This document shows, piece after piece, positions 17,876 through 26,457 of a stretch of DNA of 40,374 bases. Numbering within the stretch: the stretch's first letter is position 1; each line of letters begins with the position of its first letter. A model generated the notes under the pieces. It saw only the letters and a list, made by a program, of their open reading frames with translations. It was not told the DNA's origin and ran no database searches. The translations under genes were made by a program, and so were the position numbers. Source of the stretch: SHAN690 sp041391765 (lineage in GTDB: Bacteria > Bacteroidota > Bacteroidia > Flavobacteriales_G > Salibacteraceae); contig JAWKNJ010000042.1 of the NCBI GenBank assembly GCA_041391765.1, forward strand, positions 1 to 40,374. The letters run 5' to 3'.

Positions 17876-18937
17876 ATGCTCAAAGATAGTTTCAACGGAA
17901 AACGAGTTTTCCTAACAGGTCACACGGGGTTTAAAGGAGCGTGGCTCACTTTGATTCTCCGTAAGCTCGGAGCTACGGTCAAGGGTTTCTCTCTCGAACC
18001 ACAGTCTGATCATGACCTTTATGTTCAGATCAACGGTGACGGCCAATGTGAATCGGTTATTGCTGATATACGTGATCGAGAACGGGTCAAGAAGGAATTA
18101 CTCGACTTTGAACCCGATTTTGTATTCCACATGGCAGCTCAGGCTTTAGTACTCGACTCTTATGAGTTTCCGGTTGAGACGTATGACACCAATGTCATGG
18201 GAACCATCCATGTGTTGGATGCACTTCGATATTTAAATAAGCCGTGTGCTTCGGTTATGATCACGACAGATAAGGTTTATGAAAACATGGAGACGCTCGC
18301 ACCTTATCCTGAAACAGCTCGATTCGGAGGTTTTGATCCATACAGTAACTCAAAGGCCTGCGCTGAGTTGGCTATTAGCTCCTATAGAAATTCCTTTCTA
18401 AACCCAAACAAGTACGATCAACACCATCAGGCTATTGCAGCTGCTCGAAGTGGAAATGTGATAGGTGGCGGAGACTGGAGCGGAAATCGATTGGTTCCTG
18501 ATATTGCTCGTGCGCTCATCATAGGAGAACCAGTGGTTATTAGAAATCCGCAATCCGTTCGACCATGGCAACATGTCCTGGATCCTTTGAACGGTTATTT
18601 AACGCTAGCAGCTCATCTAGCCAAAGATCCAATCAAATATGCCACTGGATATAATTTTGGTCCTGAACCAGAGGATGAACGCACTGTACTAGACATGGTC
18701 GAGTTAGCCATTGAAAACTGGGGCGAAGGCAGTTTCACGACTCCCGAAATCGTCAACAAACCGCACGAAGCCGGCTTATTGAAACTAGCAATAGACAAAG
18801 TAAAATCTGAGTTGGGTTGGACTCCGAGATTCAATTCAGCAGAAGCTGTGCAATGGACCATGGACTGGTATCGCGATGGACGTGACAACGCATTGGAATA
18901 CACTTCAAAACAAATCGATTCATTCTTTGGACTATGA
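17876..18937 (+). CDS. rfbG: CDP-glucose 4,6-dehydratase
   Basis: 353 residues of the extended short-chain dehydrogenase family. Converts CDP-glucose to CDP-4-keto-6-deoxyglucose using bound NAD. The Rossmann motif TGHTGFKGAW is near the start, followed by HMAAQALV, the active-site region TTDKVYEN, and the catalytic YSNSK (Tyr-x-x-x-Lys). SGNVIGGGDWS and RPWQHVLDPLNGYL are typical of RfbG. The ATG at 17876 is preferred over a TTG 9 bases upstream. It lies 21 bases after rfbF and its stop overlaps the start of the next gene by 4 bases (ATGA), so translation is coupled. Confidence 0.95.
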   Translation: MLKDSFNGKRVFLTGHTGFKGAWLTLILRKLGATVKGFSLEPQSDHDLYVQINGDGQCESVIADIRDRERVKKELLDFEPDFVFHMAAQALVLDSYEFPVETYDTNVMGTIHVLDALRYLNKPCASVMITTDKVYENMETLAPYPETARFGGFDPYSNSKACAELAISSYRNSFLNPNKYDQHHQAIAAARSGNVIGGGDWSGNRLVPDIARALIIGEPVVIRNPQSVRPWQHVLDPLNGYLTLAAHLAKDPIKYATGYNFGPEPEDERTVLDMVELAIENWGEGSFTTPEIVNKPHEAGLLKLAIDKVKSELGWTPRFNSAEAVQWTMDWYRDGRDNALEYTSKQIDSFFGL

Positions 18938-19485
18938 AGTCATTCGAAGAATTAGCCATTCCAGGAGTATTTGCGATTGACTTGTTTCATGCTGGCGATG
19001 ATCGCGGTATGTTCGTAAAGCCATACCACAAACGAACCATGGAAGAGCATGGATTGGCGAGTGATTTTCAGGAAAGCTTCTACTCCACCAACAAACGCGG
19101 TGTGATTCGTGGCATGCACTTCCAGCGACCACCATTCGATCACGCCAAAATCGTTTATTGCACATCAGGGAAACTTCTGGATGTTATCCTTGATATTAGA
19201 CTGAAAAGCCCAACTTATGGACAGTGCGCCACCATAGAACTCAGTGGCAATAATTTTAAAGCGGCTTATCTGCCAGTCGGAGTTGCCCACGGGTTTTGTG
19301 TTTTGGAAGATGATACCACCATGGTATACTTGACAAGTACCATGCACGCACCACAAGCCGATGATGGAGTTCGGTTCGACTCTTTTGGATTTGAATGGCC
19401 AATTCATAATGGTATCCACAGCGATCGTGATTTACAATTTAAGCCCTTATCTGATCTGGAAACTCCGTTTATCTACCATGAATAA
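18934..19485 (+). CDS. RmlC-like NDP-4-keto-6-deoxysugar 3,5-epimerase family protein
   Basis: 183 residues, a cupin of the dTDP-4-dehydrorhamnose 3,5-epimerase family. Visible landmarks: DDRGMFVK, FYSTNKRGVIRGMHFQRPP with the conserved His of the active site, the strand LLDVILDIRLKSPTYGQ, and LPVGVAHGFCVLEDDT followed by a Tyr in MVYLTS. Family members epimerise C3 and/or C5 of nucleotide 4-keto-6-deoxysugars. In this operon the substrate is likely CDP-4-keto-6-deoxyglucose rather than a dTDP sugar, since no rmlA or rmlB is present. It overlaps rfbG by 4 bases and the next gene by 8 bases. Confidence 0.88.
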   Translation: MKSFEELAIPGVFAIDLFHAGDDRGMFVKPYHKRTMEEHGLASDFQESFYSTNKRGVIRGMHFQRPPFDHAKIVYCTSGKLLDVILDIRLKSPTYGQCATIELSGNNFKAAYLPVGVAHGFCVLEDDTTMVYLTSTMHAPQADDGVRFDSFGFEWPIHNGIHSDRDLQFKPLSDLETPFIYHE

Positions 19486-20632
19486 ACTAACCCATGGTTT
19501 CTTGGCCTTATTGTTTGCATGCACTTCGATCGCTACGAAGGCAGAGCAAACTCCAATTCTTTCAAACGAAGCTGAAATTTCACTGCTAACATGCAGCCCA
19601 GGAGAAGAGCTCTATTCTTTATTCGGGCACAGTGCCATGAGAGTGCGTGACCCACAACTTGGTATCGATGTGGTCTTTAATTACGGAACGTTTTCATTCG
19701 ATGAAGACTTCTACTTCAACTTTACCATGGGAAGACTCAATTACCGGTTATCAGCCTACCCAATGGCGAATTTTATGGTTGAATACCAGGTGGATAAGCG
19801 TGGGGTGATTGAACAAACCCTGAACCTGGATTCAGTTCAAAAGCAGGGCGTATTGAATTTTCTCAATTGGAATCTTCAGCCTGAAAACCGATACTATCTA
19901 TATGACTTCTTCTACGATAATTGCTCATCTGTATTGCGTGATGTGCTTGACACCGCATTGAATCACAAGGTTCAGTGGGCAGATTTAACAGAGAATAATC
20001 ACCCTTCCTATCGCAACATCATCGATCGATACTTGATCTATCATCCTTGGGGAGATTTTGGCATTGATTTAGGTCTCGGGTTACCTTGTGATAAACAGCC
20101 AAACCATCTGGAGTATATGTTCTTGCCCGATAAACTATTGGAAGCCTACGATCATGCCACATTGGATGGAAAACCACTTGTATCACAAAAGCGTGAATTG
20201 TTGCAAGCTCACGGCCTCAAAGCATCTTGGTCGATCTTCAATCCGGTACCGCTCTTTTGGTTGCTTTTTGGAATCATTGCGGTTGTCAGTTCAATTGGCA
20301 TCAGAAAAAACAAGCTATTCATTGGAGTCGATGCGCTTATCCTCTTCGTTTATGGGATTGTGGGAGCGCTCATCTTTTTCCTTTGGTTCATCTCTGATCA
20401 TAACGCTACACATGGTAACCTCAACATCCTTTGGGCTTGGCCAACACATCTCTTTGCGCTGTTTATGCTTTGGCACAAGGCATTTCGAGGTTGGTACTTC
20501 AGACTGTTTGGAATTGTAGCTCTAATCACCTTATTAGCCTTTCCATTCTTACCTCAAGATTTGCATGTGGCAACGATTCCGTTGATTCTTGTGGTTATGG
20601 TCCGATCATTTACTCATTGGAAACTTTCATGA
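19478..20632 (+). CDS. DUF4105 (Lnb N-terminal-like) integral membrane protein
   Basis: 384 residues from the ATG at 19478, with a signal peptide or anchor (MNKLTHGFLALLFACTSIATKA). The periplasmic domain (about 25-255) carries the DUF4105 landmarks LFGHSAMRV (conserved His) and YDFFYDNCSSVLRD (conserved Cys). About five membrane segments follow (about 258-384). The Pfam family is now described, as I recall, as the Lnb N-terminal periplasmic domain, named after a lipoprotein acyl-transferring enzyme; this role is not shown for Bacteroidota proteins. It is embedded in the sugar operon: its start overlaps the epimerase stop by 8 bases and its stop overlaps the reductase start by 4. That argues for co-regulated envelope glycan or lipid work. 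Confidence 0.88.
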   Translation: MNKLTHGFLALLFACTSIATKAEQTPILSNEAEISLLTCSPGEELYSLFGHSAMRVRDPQLGIDVVFNYGTFSFDEDFYFNFTMGRLNYRLSAYPMANFMVEYQVDKRGVIEQTLNLDSVQKQGVLNFLNWNLQPENRYYLYDFFYDNCSSVLRDVLDTALNHKVQWADLTENNHPSYRNIIDRYLIYHPWGDFGIDLGLGLPCDKQPNHLEYMFLPDKLLEAYDHATLDGKPLVSQKRELLQAHGLKASWSIFNPVPLFWLLFGIIAVVSSIGIRKNKLFIGVDALILFVYGIVGALIFFLWFISDHNATHGNLNILWAWPTHLFALFMLWHKAFRGWYFRLFGIVALITLLAFPFLPQDLHVATIPLILVVMVRSFTHWKLS

Positions 20633-21513
20633 ACGCATTGATCCTTGGAGCATCCGGTTTAGTAGGTGGAAATTGCTTGAAGTATTTCCAAACGCAAGGA
20701 TTAAATTGCTTGGGCACACACTTTTCTTTTGCCACAGACGAAACAGTGTTCTATAACACCCTCGACCCAAGCGACCCAACCAATGCGGACGTCTCTACAT
20801 TTAATCCGGAAGTAATTGTCCATTGTGGTGCACTGACTTGGGTTGACTACTGCGAGGAGCACCCTGACGAAAGTTATGAAAAGACGGTAGTTTCAACACA
20901 GAATGCCGTTAAGTTGGCAAAACAATTCGATGCCAAGTTGGTTTATCTTAGCACTGACTACGTGTTTGATGGTAAGAAGGGCTTTTATCGCGAGGACGAT
21001 GAAGTCAATCCACTAGGCGTTTACGCCAAACACAAGCTGGAAGCAGAAAGGCTTGTTCAGGCTGAGCTTAAAGAATATTTGATTTGCCGAATCACCAACG
21101 TTTATGGTGATGAAATTCGAGGCAAGAATTTCATAGCTCGATTGAGTGAAAACATGAGCAAGGGCGAACCTATGGAATTGAGACTTCCCGTTGATCAATA
21201 TGCTACTCCAGTGAACGCAGCGGATGTGGCCAGAGCTATTTACGAATTGCTTGTTGGAATGAAGGTTGGGGTCTATCACTTTGCCAGCACCGACTACTTA
21301 AATCGCACCCAACTTGCAGAGCGCGTCATGAACTACTTCGGACACGATGGTGTTTCGTTAATTCCTGTTAGGACCGAGCAGCTTAATCAACCCGCTGCAC
21401 GTCCTTTGGCAGGCGGTATGAGCGCAGAGAAATTCAATCAAGAATTTCCGCACTTTCGCTGGACCAACGTGGATGATTATTTAATTGAATTGAAGAGCCG
21501 ATTTTCAAAATGA
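20629..21513 (+). CDS. RmlD-like NAD(P)-dependent sugar-nucleotide reductase
   Basis: 294 residues from the ATG at 20629; the longer frame starting at 20431 lies inside the previous gene. Rossmann motif GASGLVGGNCL, HCGALTWVDYCEEHPD (RmlD-type NAxTxVDxxE position), catalytic YLSTDYVFDG with YAKHKLEAE (Tyr-x-x-x-Lys), and a C-terminal segment of the substrate-binding type (RPLAGGMSAEKF in place of the usual RP..S.L.). Family members reduce the 4-keto group of a nucleotide deoxysugar, giving the final stereochemistry. In this operon it probably acts last, on the CDP-linked product. ATGA overlaps couple it to both neighbours. Confidence 0.88.
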   Translation: MNALILGASGLVGGNCLKYFQTQGLNCLGTHFSFATDETVFYNTLDPSDPTNADVSTFNPEVIVHCGALTWVDYCEEHPDESYEKTVVSTQNAVKLAKQFDAKLVYLSTDYVFDGKKGFYREDDEVNPLGVYAKHKLEAERLVQAELKEYLICRITNVYGDEIRGKNFIARLSENMSKGEPMELRLPVDQYATPVNAADVARAIYELLVGMKVGVYHFASTDYLNRTQLAERVMNYFGHDGVSLIPVRTEQLNQPAARPLAGGMSAEKFNQEFPHFRWTNVDDYLIELKSRFSK

Positions 21514-22718
21514 GTGAGACCAAAGAAATGATTCGTGTACCCTATGGAATGACGGTTCACGGTGAAGAGGAAATTGCAGCAGTTGTGAACGTTTTACGTA
21601 CCAGCACCCAAATGGGGAAGCATGTGCGCGAAATGGAAGACCGCGTTGCTGCGTTGTACGATAAGCCTTACGGTATTATGCTGAACAGTGGTTCATCTGC
21701 CAATTATCTTGGAGTTGAATTGATGAACCTTCCAGAAGGTTCCGAGGTAATTACACCAGCATTGACATTTTCAACTACGGTAGCTCCACAAGTGAGAAGC
21801 AAATTGGTTCCGTCATTTATTGATGTGGAAGAGGGTACATACAACCTAGACGCCAGCAAAGTGGAGGAAATGATTACTCCAAAAACTAAGGCAATGATGA
21901 TTCCAAATCTGATTGGCAACATGCCTGACTGGCCAAAACTTCGCGAAATAGCCGACAAGCATAATTTGGTTTTGTTTGAAGATTCGGCAGATACGCTGGG
22001 CGGAACAATAAACGGAAAAAGTACGGGTGCCTACACAGATATGAGCATCACAAGCTTCTACGGCTCGCATGTGATCAACTGTGCAGGCAATGGAGGAATG
22101 CTTTGCGTAAGAAAACCGGAACATTTCGAGCGTGGGAAATTATTGCGCTCATGGGGGCGTTCCTCATCTCTATTCATTGAATCTGAAGCCATCGAAAACC
22201 GATTCAATGTGGAAGTGGATGGAATTCCGTATGATTCAAAATTCATTTTCGCTGAACCGGGTTACAATTTGGAACCATCAGAAATGGGCGCTGCCTTTGG
22301 ATTGGTTCAACTCGACAAACTAGATCACAACATCAGCGAGCGCGAAAGAAACTTTAAAGAAATGTCTGAATTTTTCCGTCAATGGGAACATTGGTTTGTT
22401 CTTCCAAAGCAACTACCAAATAGCCGGACAGGTTGGTTAGCTATGGCTCTCACGATTCGTGATAGTGCGCCCTTCAAACGGTCGGAAATGCAGATTTTCT
22501 TGGAAAAGCGAAACATTCAAACCCGAACGGTTTTCACAGGAAACATCCTACGCCAGCCAGGCTTCAAAAATGTAATCCATAAGGCATCAGCGGCTGGCTA
22601 CCCTGAGGCCGACAAGGTGATGAGAGGCGGAATGCTTTTGGCCTGTCACCACGGATTGACAAGACCGATGATCGATCATGTGAAGGAACAAGTCAGTGAA
22701 TTTTTGAACAAGTTCTAA
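21510..22718 (+). CDS. DegT/DnrJ/EryC1-family PLP enzyme, dehydrase-like (His in place of the PLP lysine)
   Basis: 402 residues of the sugar aminotransferase/dehydrase family. N-terminal NSGSSANYLGVELM and FEDSADTLGG (Asp158, contacts the PLP ring) are clear. The usual SFxxxK lysine is replaced by His187 (ITSFYGSHVINCAGNGG), as in the 3-dehydrases RfbH (E1) and ColD, which remove the C3 hydroxyl instead of transaminating. The four-cysteine iron-sulfur site of RfbH, expected after LLRSWGR, is absent (SSSLFIESEAIENRF), so the mechanism should be ColD-like. Together with rfbF and rfbG this predicts a CDP-3,6-dideoxysugar. No reductase of the RfbI type is near. It overlaps the previous gene by 4 bases and ends overlapping the convergent SiaC-like gene by 4. 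Confidence 0.9.
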   Translation: MSETKEMIRVPYGMTVHGEEEIAAVVNVLRTSTQMGKHVREMEDRVAALYDKPYGIMLNSGSSANYLGVELMNLPEGSEVITPALTFSTTVAPQVRSKLVPSFIDVEEGTYNLDASKVEEMITPKTKAMMIPNLIGNMPDWPKLREIADKHNLVLFEDSADTLGGTINGKSTGAYTDMSITSFYGSHVINCAGNGGMLCVRKPEHFERGKLLRSWGRSSSLFIESEAIENRFNVEVDGIPYDSKFIFAEPGYNLEPSEMGAAFGLVQLDKLDHNISERERNFKEMSEFFRQWEHWFVLPKQLPNSRTGWLAMALTIRDSAPFKRSEMQIFLEKRNIQTRTVFTGNILRQPGFKNVIHKASAAGYPEADKVMRGGMLLACHHGLTRPMIDHVKEQVSEFLNKF

Positions 22719-23146
22719 TTGCCGGACACGCCTTTATGTGTCAGCTCAACAGGGATGCGTAAGTCGTCTTGAAGAACGAGTGCGAAGTCTTCAACACTCT
22801 CGTTCTCACCATCATGATACCATACAACTTGTGTGCTTTTACCGGTTTCAATGAGGTTTCTAAATTCCTTGAAAAGCATATAAAGACACTTGCTAGATAT
22901 GGAGTTAAAGTAGTCCATGTCTACCGTAATCTTCACCACCGATGGCTCAGAGTCGCGAAAGCCACCTACCTTTTCGATCAGCATATTGTAAAAAGCAAGG
23001 GCATTTTCAGGAAGGGAAACCCCTTTGAGTTCCGCTTCCCCGGATGAATAATCAAAACGAACCGAAGGGGTTCGATCGCTTTGTTCAACAAAAAATGTAT
23101 CTATATGTGTCCGTTTGCTATCCATCAATTCCAAGAATGCAAACAT
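22715..23146 (-). CDS. SiaC-like phosphoprotein (DUF1987)
   Basis: 143 residues. Matches the DUF1987/SiaC pattern: TPSVRFDYSSGEAELKGVS, LPENALAFYNMLIEKV, VDMDYFNSISSKCLYMLF and VWYHDGENESVEDFAL. In Pseudomonas SiaC is phosphorylated on the Thr in YFNTSS by SiaB and dephosphorylated by the PP2C protein SiaA, and the unmodified form activates a diguanylate cyclase. Here the equivalent residue is Ser82. The gene diverges from a PP2C-domain protein across about 87 bases, which is the expected phosphatase partner. No SiaB-type kinase is in the window. A second in-frame ATG 21 bases later is an alternative start. Confidence 0.88.
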   Translation of the reverse strand: MFAFLELMDSKRTHIDTFFVEQSDRTPSVRFDYSSGEAELKGVSLPENALAFYNMLIEKVGGFRDSEPSVVKITVDMDYFNSISSKCLYMLFKEFRNLIETGKSTQVVWYHDGENESVEDFALVLQDDLRIPVELTHKGVSGN

Positions 23147-23233
23147 AGCTCAAATCCTAACCATACAATATGATATCATACTGTTTGCTATGTTCAGAAG
23201 AAATAGGTTCTTTGAATTTATATCTCATGCATT

Positions 23234-26200
23234 GTGAGTCTTCTAGAGCACCCAGTCTTTATCATGTTGGTGATTGCCTTAACCGCAATCACTATTACAT
23301 TGATACTCAAGCGATTTGGAAGAATATCCTTAGAGGGAATTGAATTCTATTCCTCCCTTGCTGCATCGGTCAATAAAATCCGAATTCTAAGCATCCTAAG
23401 TGCCCTTCTTATCCCGCTCATTGGGTATATCGAGACCGAATTCCTTCATCTATACACACTTGATTGGTATTTGATGGGAGGTGTGGTTGCATCTTCCTTG
23501 TTCACACTAATCTATTCGTTCAATCCAAGAATCACAATTGCACGGGCAAGATTAGCGCCAATTGCTTCGTACTCGGTCGTTTACAGTCTAATGGTTCTCA
23601 TGGCATTTGATGCTGATTTGCCTCATACGCTTGCCATTGAAACTGCATTAATCATATTATTCTCAAAAGTCATTCATAATTCAACCCGTGAAAACGCATT
23701 CTTTCTCGTTTGGTCCTTCGCTCTCAACGCTGCCATGATTTTTGCAAATGACAGCATCCCTTCCGAAAACCTTGCCCTATATATTTCAACAGCTACTCAA
23801 TGCGCATTGGTTTTGGTCGGACTATTGCTGGCAGAAGGGGCAGGTCTAAATCAGCTTTCATTCTCAAACAAGGTTCTAGAAAATTCCGGACTGATCATCA
23901 TGGTCAGAGAGCCTAGTGGTCGCGTAGTATATTCGAATAAAAGCGCTCAAACGATACTCGGAGTGAAGGACAATGCGCTTCTTGGAGAAGGCTGGTGGAA
24001 CCACATCAATGCGACACCCGAGCACAGGAAAATTTCAAGAGACTATATTGCAAAAGCCATAGCCACCGGAGACACAAAAGTCTATCAATCCACCAATGTA
24101 AAAACCGCTGCTGGAACGGGTGATATAGAATGGAGGGACACGGTCTTAGACAGAAAATTTTTGATCAATTTCGGAAGGGAGGTTACGGACGAAATGCGAC
24201 TGCGAACAGAGATTCGCAAGTTGTACAAGGTGTCTACATCAACTTCTACCGGATTTGTCCGAACAGATAAGAACGGCAAGGTTGTTTGGGCAAATGAATC
24301 ACTGCTGAATATCATTGGGTATAAAGAAGCCGAATTCAAAGGCATGCTTCTTTTAGACCTTATGACATCTCCTAAAAAGGAATCTGTTCCAAGTGATTCA
24401 ATATTGCAGACTAACCGACTAAACAAACCAACCGAACTTCAGATTTGGGACAAAAAAGGTGCAAGAAAGTGGGTGCTAGCGAATGCTACACCTATCTACG
24501 ACAGAGCCAATAAGGTCGAGGAAATTTTTGAATTATGGACGGATATATCAGAGGACAAAAAGCTTCAGGAAGACTACGAATACCTGGTTAACAACGCAGC
24601 GGATGTGATTTACACCGCTGATTACCAAGGATTCATATTGTTTGTAAACCAGACGGCCAGTAATCTCCTGAAACGTCCGGCTGCAGAAATCGTAGGTAAA
24701 CACTTTACAGAGCTATTGCACCCTAATGACGTAGAGAAAGTATCAGAGTATTATGCCAATCAATTCAAAACCCTAACGCCTCACTCTTTTCTTGAATTCC
24801 GTATAGTGGATGCAACAGGCAAAACCAAATGGATTCAACAAACAACTAAGCTTGAACAGTCACCGGACAACCCAAACTGGATATCAGGATTCCAAGCCAT
24901 TGCTCGAGACATTACCGAGCAGAAAGATTTGGAAAGCAAATATGAATTCATCGTTTCAAATGCAACGGATGGCATCTACATCGCTGATTATAAAGGGCAC
25001 TTTACTTATGTAAATGACTCCATGAAATCCATCTTAGGGTATGAACCATCTGAGATTATTGGCAAGCACTTTAAAGACGTGGTGTTCCCTGATGATCTGA
25101 ATCGAGTTGAAGAGTTCTACCAGTCGCAACTAAAAAAGAAAAGATTGAACACCCACTTCGAGTTTAGGATTGTCAATAAAAACGGAATCGTTAGATGGGT
25201 TGGACAAAACGTGAAGGCGGTTTTCGATGAGAAAAATCCAGATTGGATTGAGGAGTTCCATTGCATTGTTAGGGATATTTCCGAAACGAAACAATACGAA
25301 CAAGCATTGGACAGACTTTCCTTGGTGGCAAGAAAAACCAACAACATTATAATCATTCTGGATCGGGAGAGGAGAATCGAATGGATCAATGATGCCTTCA
25401 CACACGTTTTCGGCTATCGCTCCGATGAGGTCATAGGCAAAATTCCACGCGAAATTCTCAACGGGCCAAAAACTGACCAAGGTGTCATTGACGAAATTGA
25501 GCGCAAATTTCACTTGAAGGAACATGTTCAAGCTGAGCTTATCAATCACACCAAGGATGGAAAAGAAGTTTGGATTGAAATCAGCATGGACCCGCTTATC
25601 GGACCCAACGGTGAACTTCAAGGCTACATCGCTGTTGAACAAGAAATCACGCAACGCAAAGTTCAAGAGGAAACCATTAGGCGACAAAATCAAGACATCT
25701 TAGACAGCATTACCTACTCGAAAAGGATTCAAAAATCAACCGTTACTTCTTCCGACATAGTCAAAGAGCTGATACCAGATTCTTTTGTGCTCTATTCCCC
25801 AAAGGATATCGTAAGCGGAGACTTTTATCTTGTCGAAAAAATCAAATCCAAGGCGCGCAAAAATTGGACTGCAGTCGTTGTTGGTGACTGCACCGGACAT
25901 GGTGTTCCTGGAGCTATGCTGAGCGTGATGTGTAGCAGTGTGTTGAAACAAGCTTTCGCTGAAGACCTTTCAACACCAGCCGAAATTCTCCAATACACCC
26001 GCGATAAACTATCTGATTTCTTCGCTCCAAGAACCGATACAGAAGTATTGGATGGAATGGATGCAAGTGTTTGTTTGATCAATGAAGAAATGACCGAACT
26101 GTTATATTCGGGAGCCAACCGCCCGATTCTGATTGAAACTAACGGAAAAATCCAAGAGATAAGAGGTGATCGCCAATCAGTGGGGCGATCCGATACAGAA

Positions 26201-26452
26201 GAGCCGTTCACCAATCATCATTTTAAAATGAGTCCCGGTCAAGTAATATATCTCTACACCGATGGAATCATTGATCAATTTGGAGGTCCAAATCAAAGGC
26301 GCTTTACGACAAAACGCCTGGTGCAAACCATTGAAGAATCGGCACAAAAACCCGAACGTGATATCCGCGAAGACATTCGCTCTACCGTTCTAAATTGGAT
26401 GAAGGATCGAAGTCAAACGGATGACATATGTTTTATCGGAATTAGATTCTAG
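23234..26452 (+). CDS. membrane protein with five PAS domains and a SpoIIE-type PP2C serine phosphatase domain
   Basis: 1,072 residues from a GTG. About six or seven membrane segments (residues 8-200). Five PAS domains follow (about 212-325, 330-442, 447-565, 568-685, 692-808); PAS3 and PAS4 are closely similar. A coiled coil with DSITYSKRIQKS leads into a PP2C domain (about 845-1072). Metal and catalytic acids are intact: Asp863 (SGDFY), Asp885 (GDCTGHG), Asp943 (GMDAS), Asp1010 (LYTDGI) and Asp1063/1064 (QTDDICFIG). It should dephosphorylate a phosphoserine/threonine protein in response to signals sensed by the PAS array, most likely the divergent SiaC-like protein and/or the STAS-like protein three genes downstream. 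No LOV cysteine motif is visible, so light sensing is not supported. First gene of a four-gene operon. Confidence 0.93.
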   Translation: MSLLEHPVFIMLVIALTAITITLILKRFGRISLEGIEFYSSLAASVNKIRILSILSALLIPLIGYIETEFLHLYTLDWYLMGGVVASSLFTLIYSFNPRITIARARLAPIASYSVVYSLMVLMAFDADLPHTLAIETALIILFSKVIHNSTRENAFFLVWSFALNAAMIFANDSIPSENLALYISTATQCALVLVGLLLAEGAGLNQLSFSNKVLENSGLIIMVREPSGRVVYSNKSAQTILGVKDNALLGEGWWNHINATPEHRKISRDYIAKAIATGDTKVYQSTNVKTAAGTGDIEWRDTVLDRKFLINFGREVTDEMRLRTEIRKLYKVSTSTSTGFVRTDKNGKVVWANESLLNIIGYKEAEFKGMLLLDLMTSPKKESVPSDSILQTNRLNKPTELQIWDKKGARKWVLANATPIYDRANKVEEIFELWTDISEDKKLQEDYEYLVNNAADVIYTADYQGFILFVNQTASNLLKRPAAEIVGKHFTELLHPNDVEKVSEYYANQFKTLTPHSFLEFRIVDATGKTKWIQQTTKLEQSPDNPNWISGFQAIARDITEQKDLESKYEFIVSNATDGIYIADYKGHFTYVNDSMKSILGYEPSEIIGKHFKDVVFPDDLNRVEEFYQSQLKKKRLNTHFEFRIVNKNGIVRWVGQNVKAVFDEKNPDWIEEFHCIVRDISETKQYEQALDRLSLVARKTNNIIIILDRERRIEWINDAFTHVFGYRSDEVIGKIPREILNGPKTDQGVIDEIERKFHLKEHVQAELINHTKDGKEVWIEISMDPLIGPNGELQGYIAVEQEITQRKVQEETIRRQNQDILDSITYSKRIQKSTVTSSDIVKELIPDSFVLYSPKDIVSGDFYLVEKIKSKARKNWTAVVVGDCTGHGVPGAMLSVMCSSVLKQAFAEDLSTPAEILQYTRDKLSDFFAPRTDTEVLDGMDASVCLINEEMTELLYSGANRPILIETNGKIQEIRGDRQSVGRSDTEEPFTNHHFKMSPGQVIYLYTDGIIDQFGGPNQRRFTTKRLVQTIEESAQKPERDIREDIRSTVLNWMKDRSQTDDICFIGIRF

Positions 26453-26457
26453 GGTAG

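Noticed and set aside
22715..22718. Four-base tail-to-tail overlap of the dehydrase and SiaC-like genes (and the same at 16076-16079)
   Set aside because: Convergent stop overlaps of this size are common in compact genomes and do not imply linked function.
25315..25680. LOV-type photosensor in the fifth PAS domain of the phosphatase
   Set aside because: The flavin-binding Cys motif (NCRFLQ-like) is missing, so light sensing is not supported.
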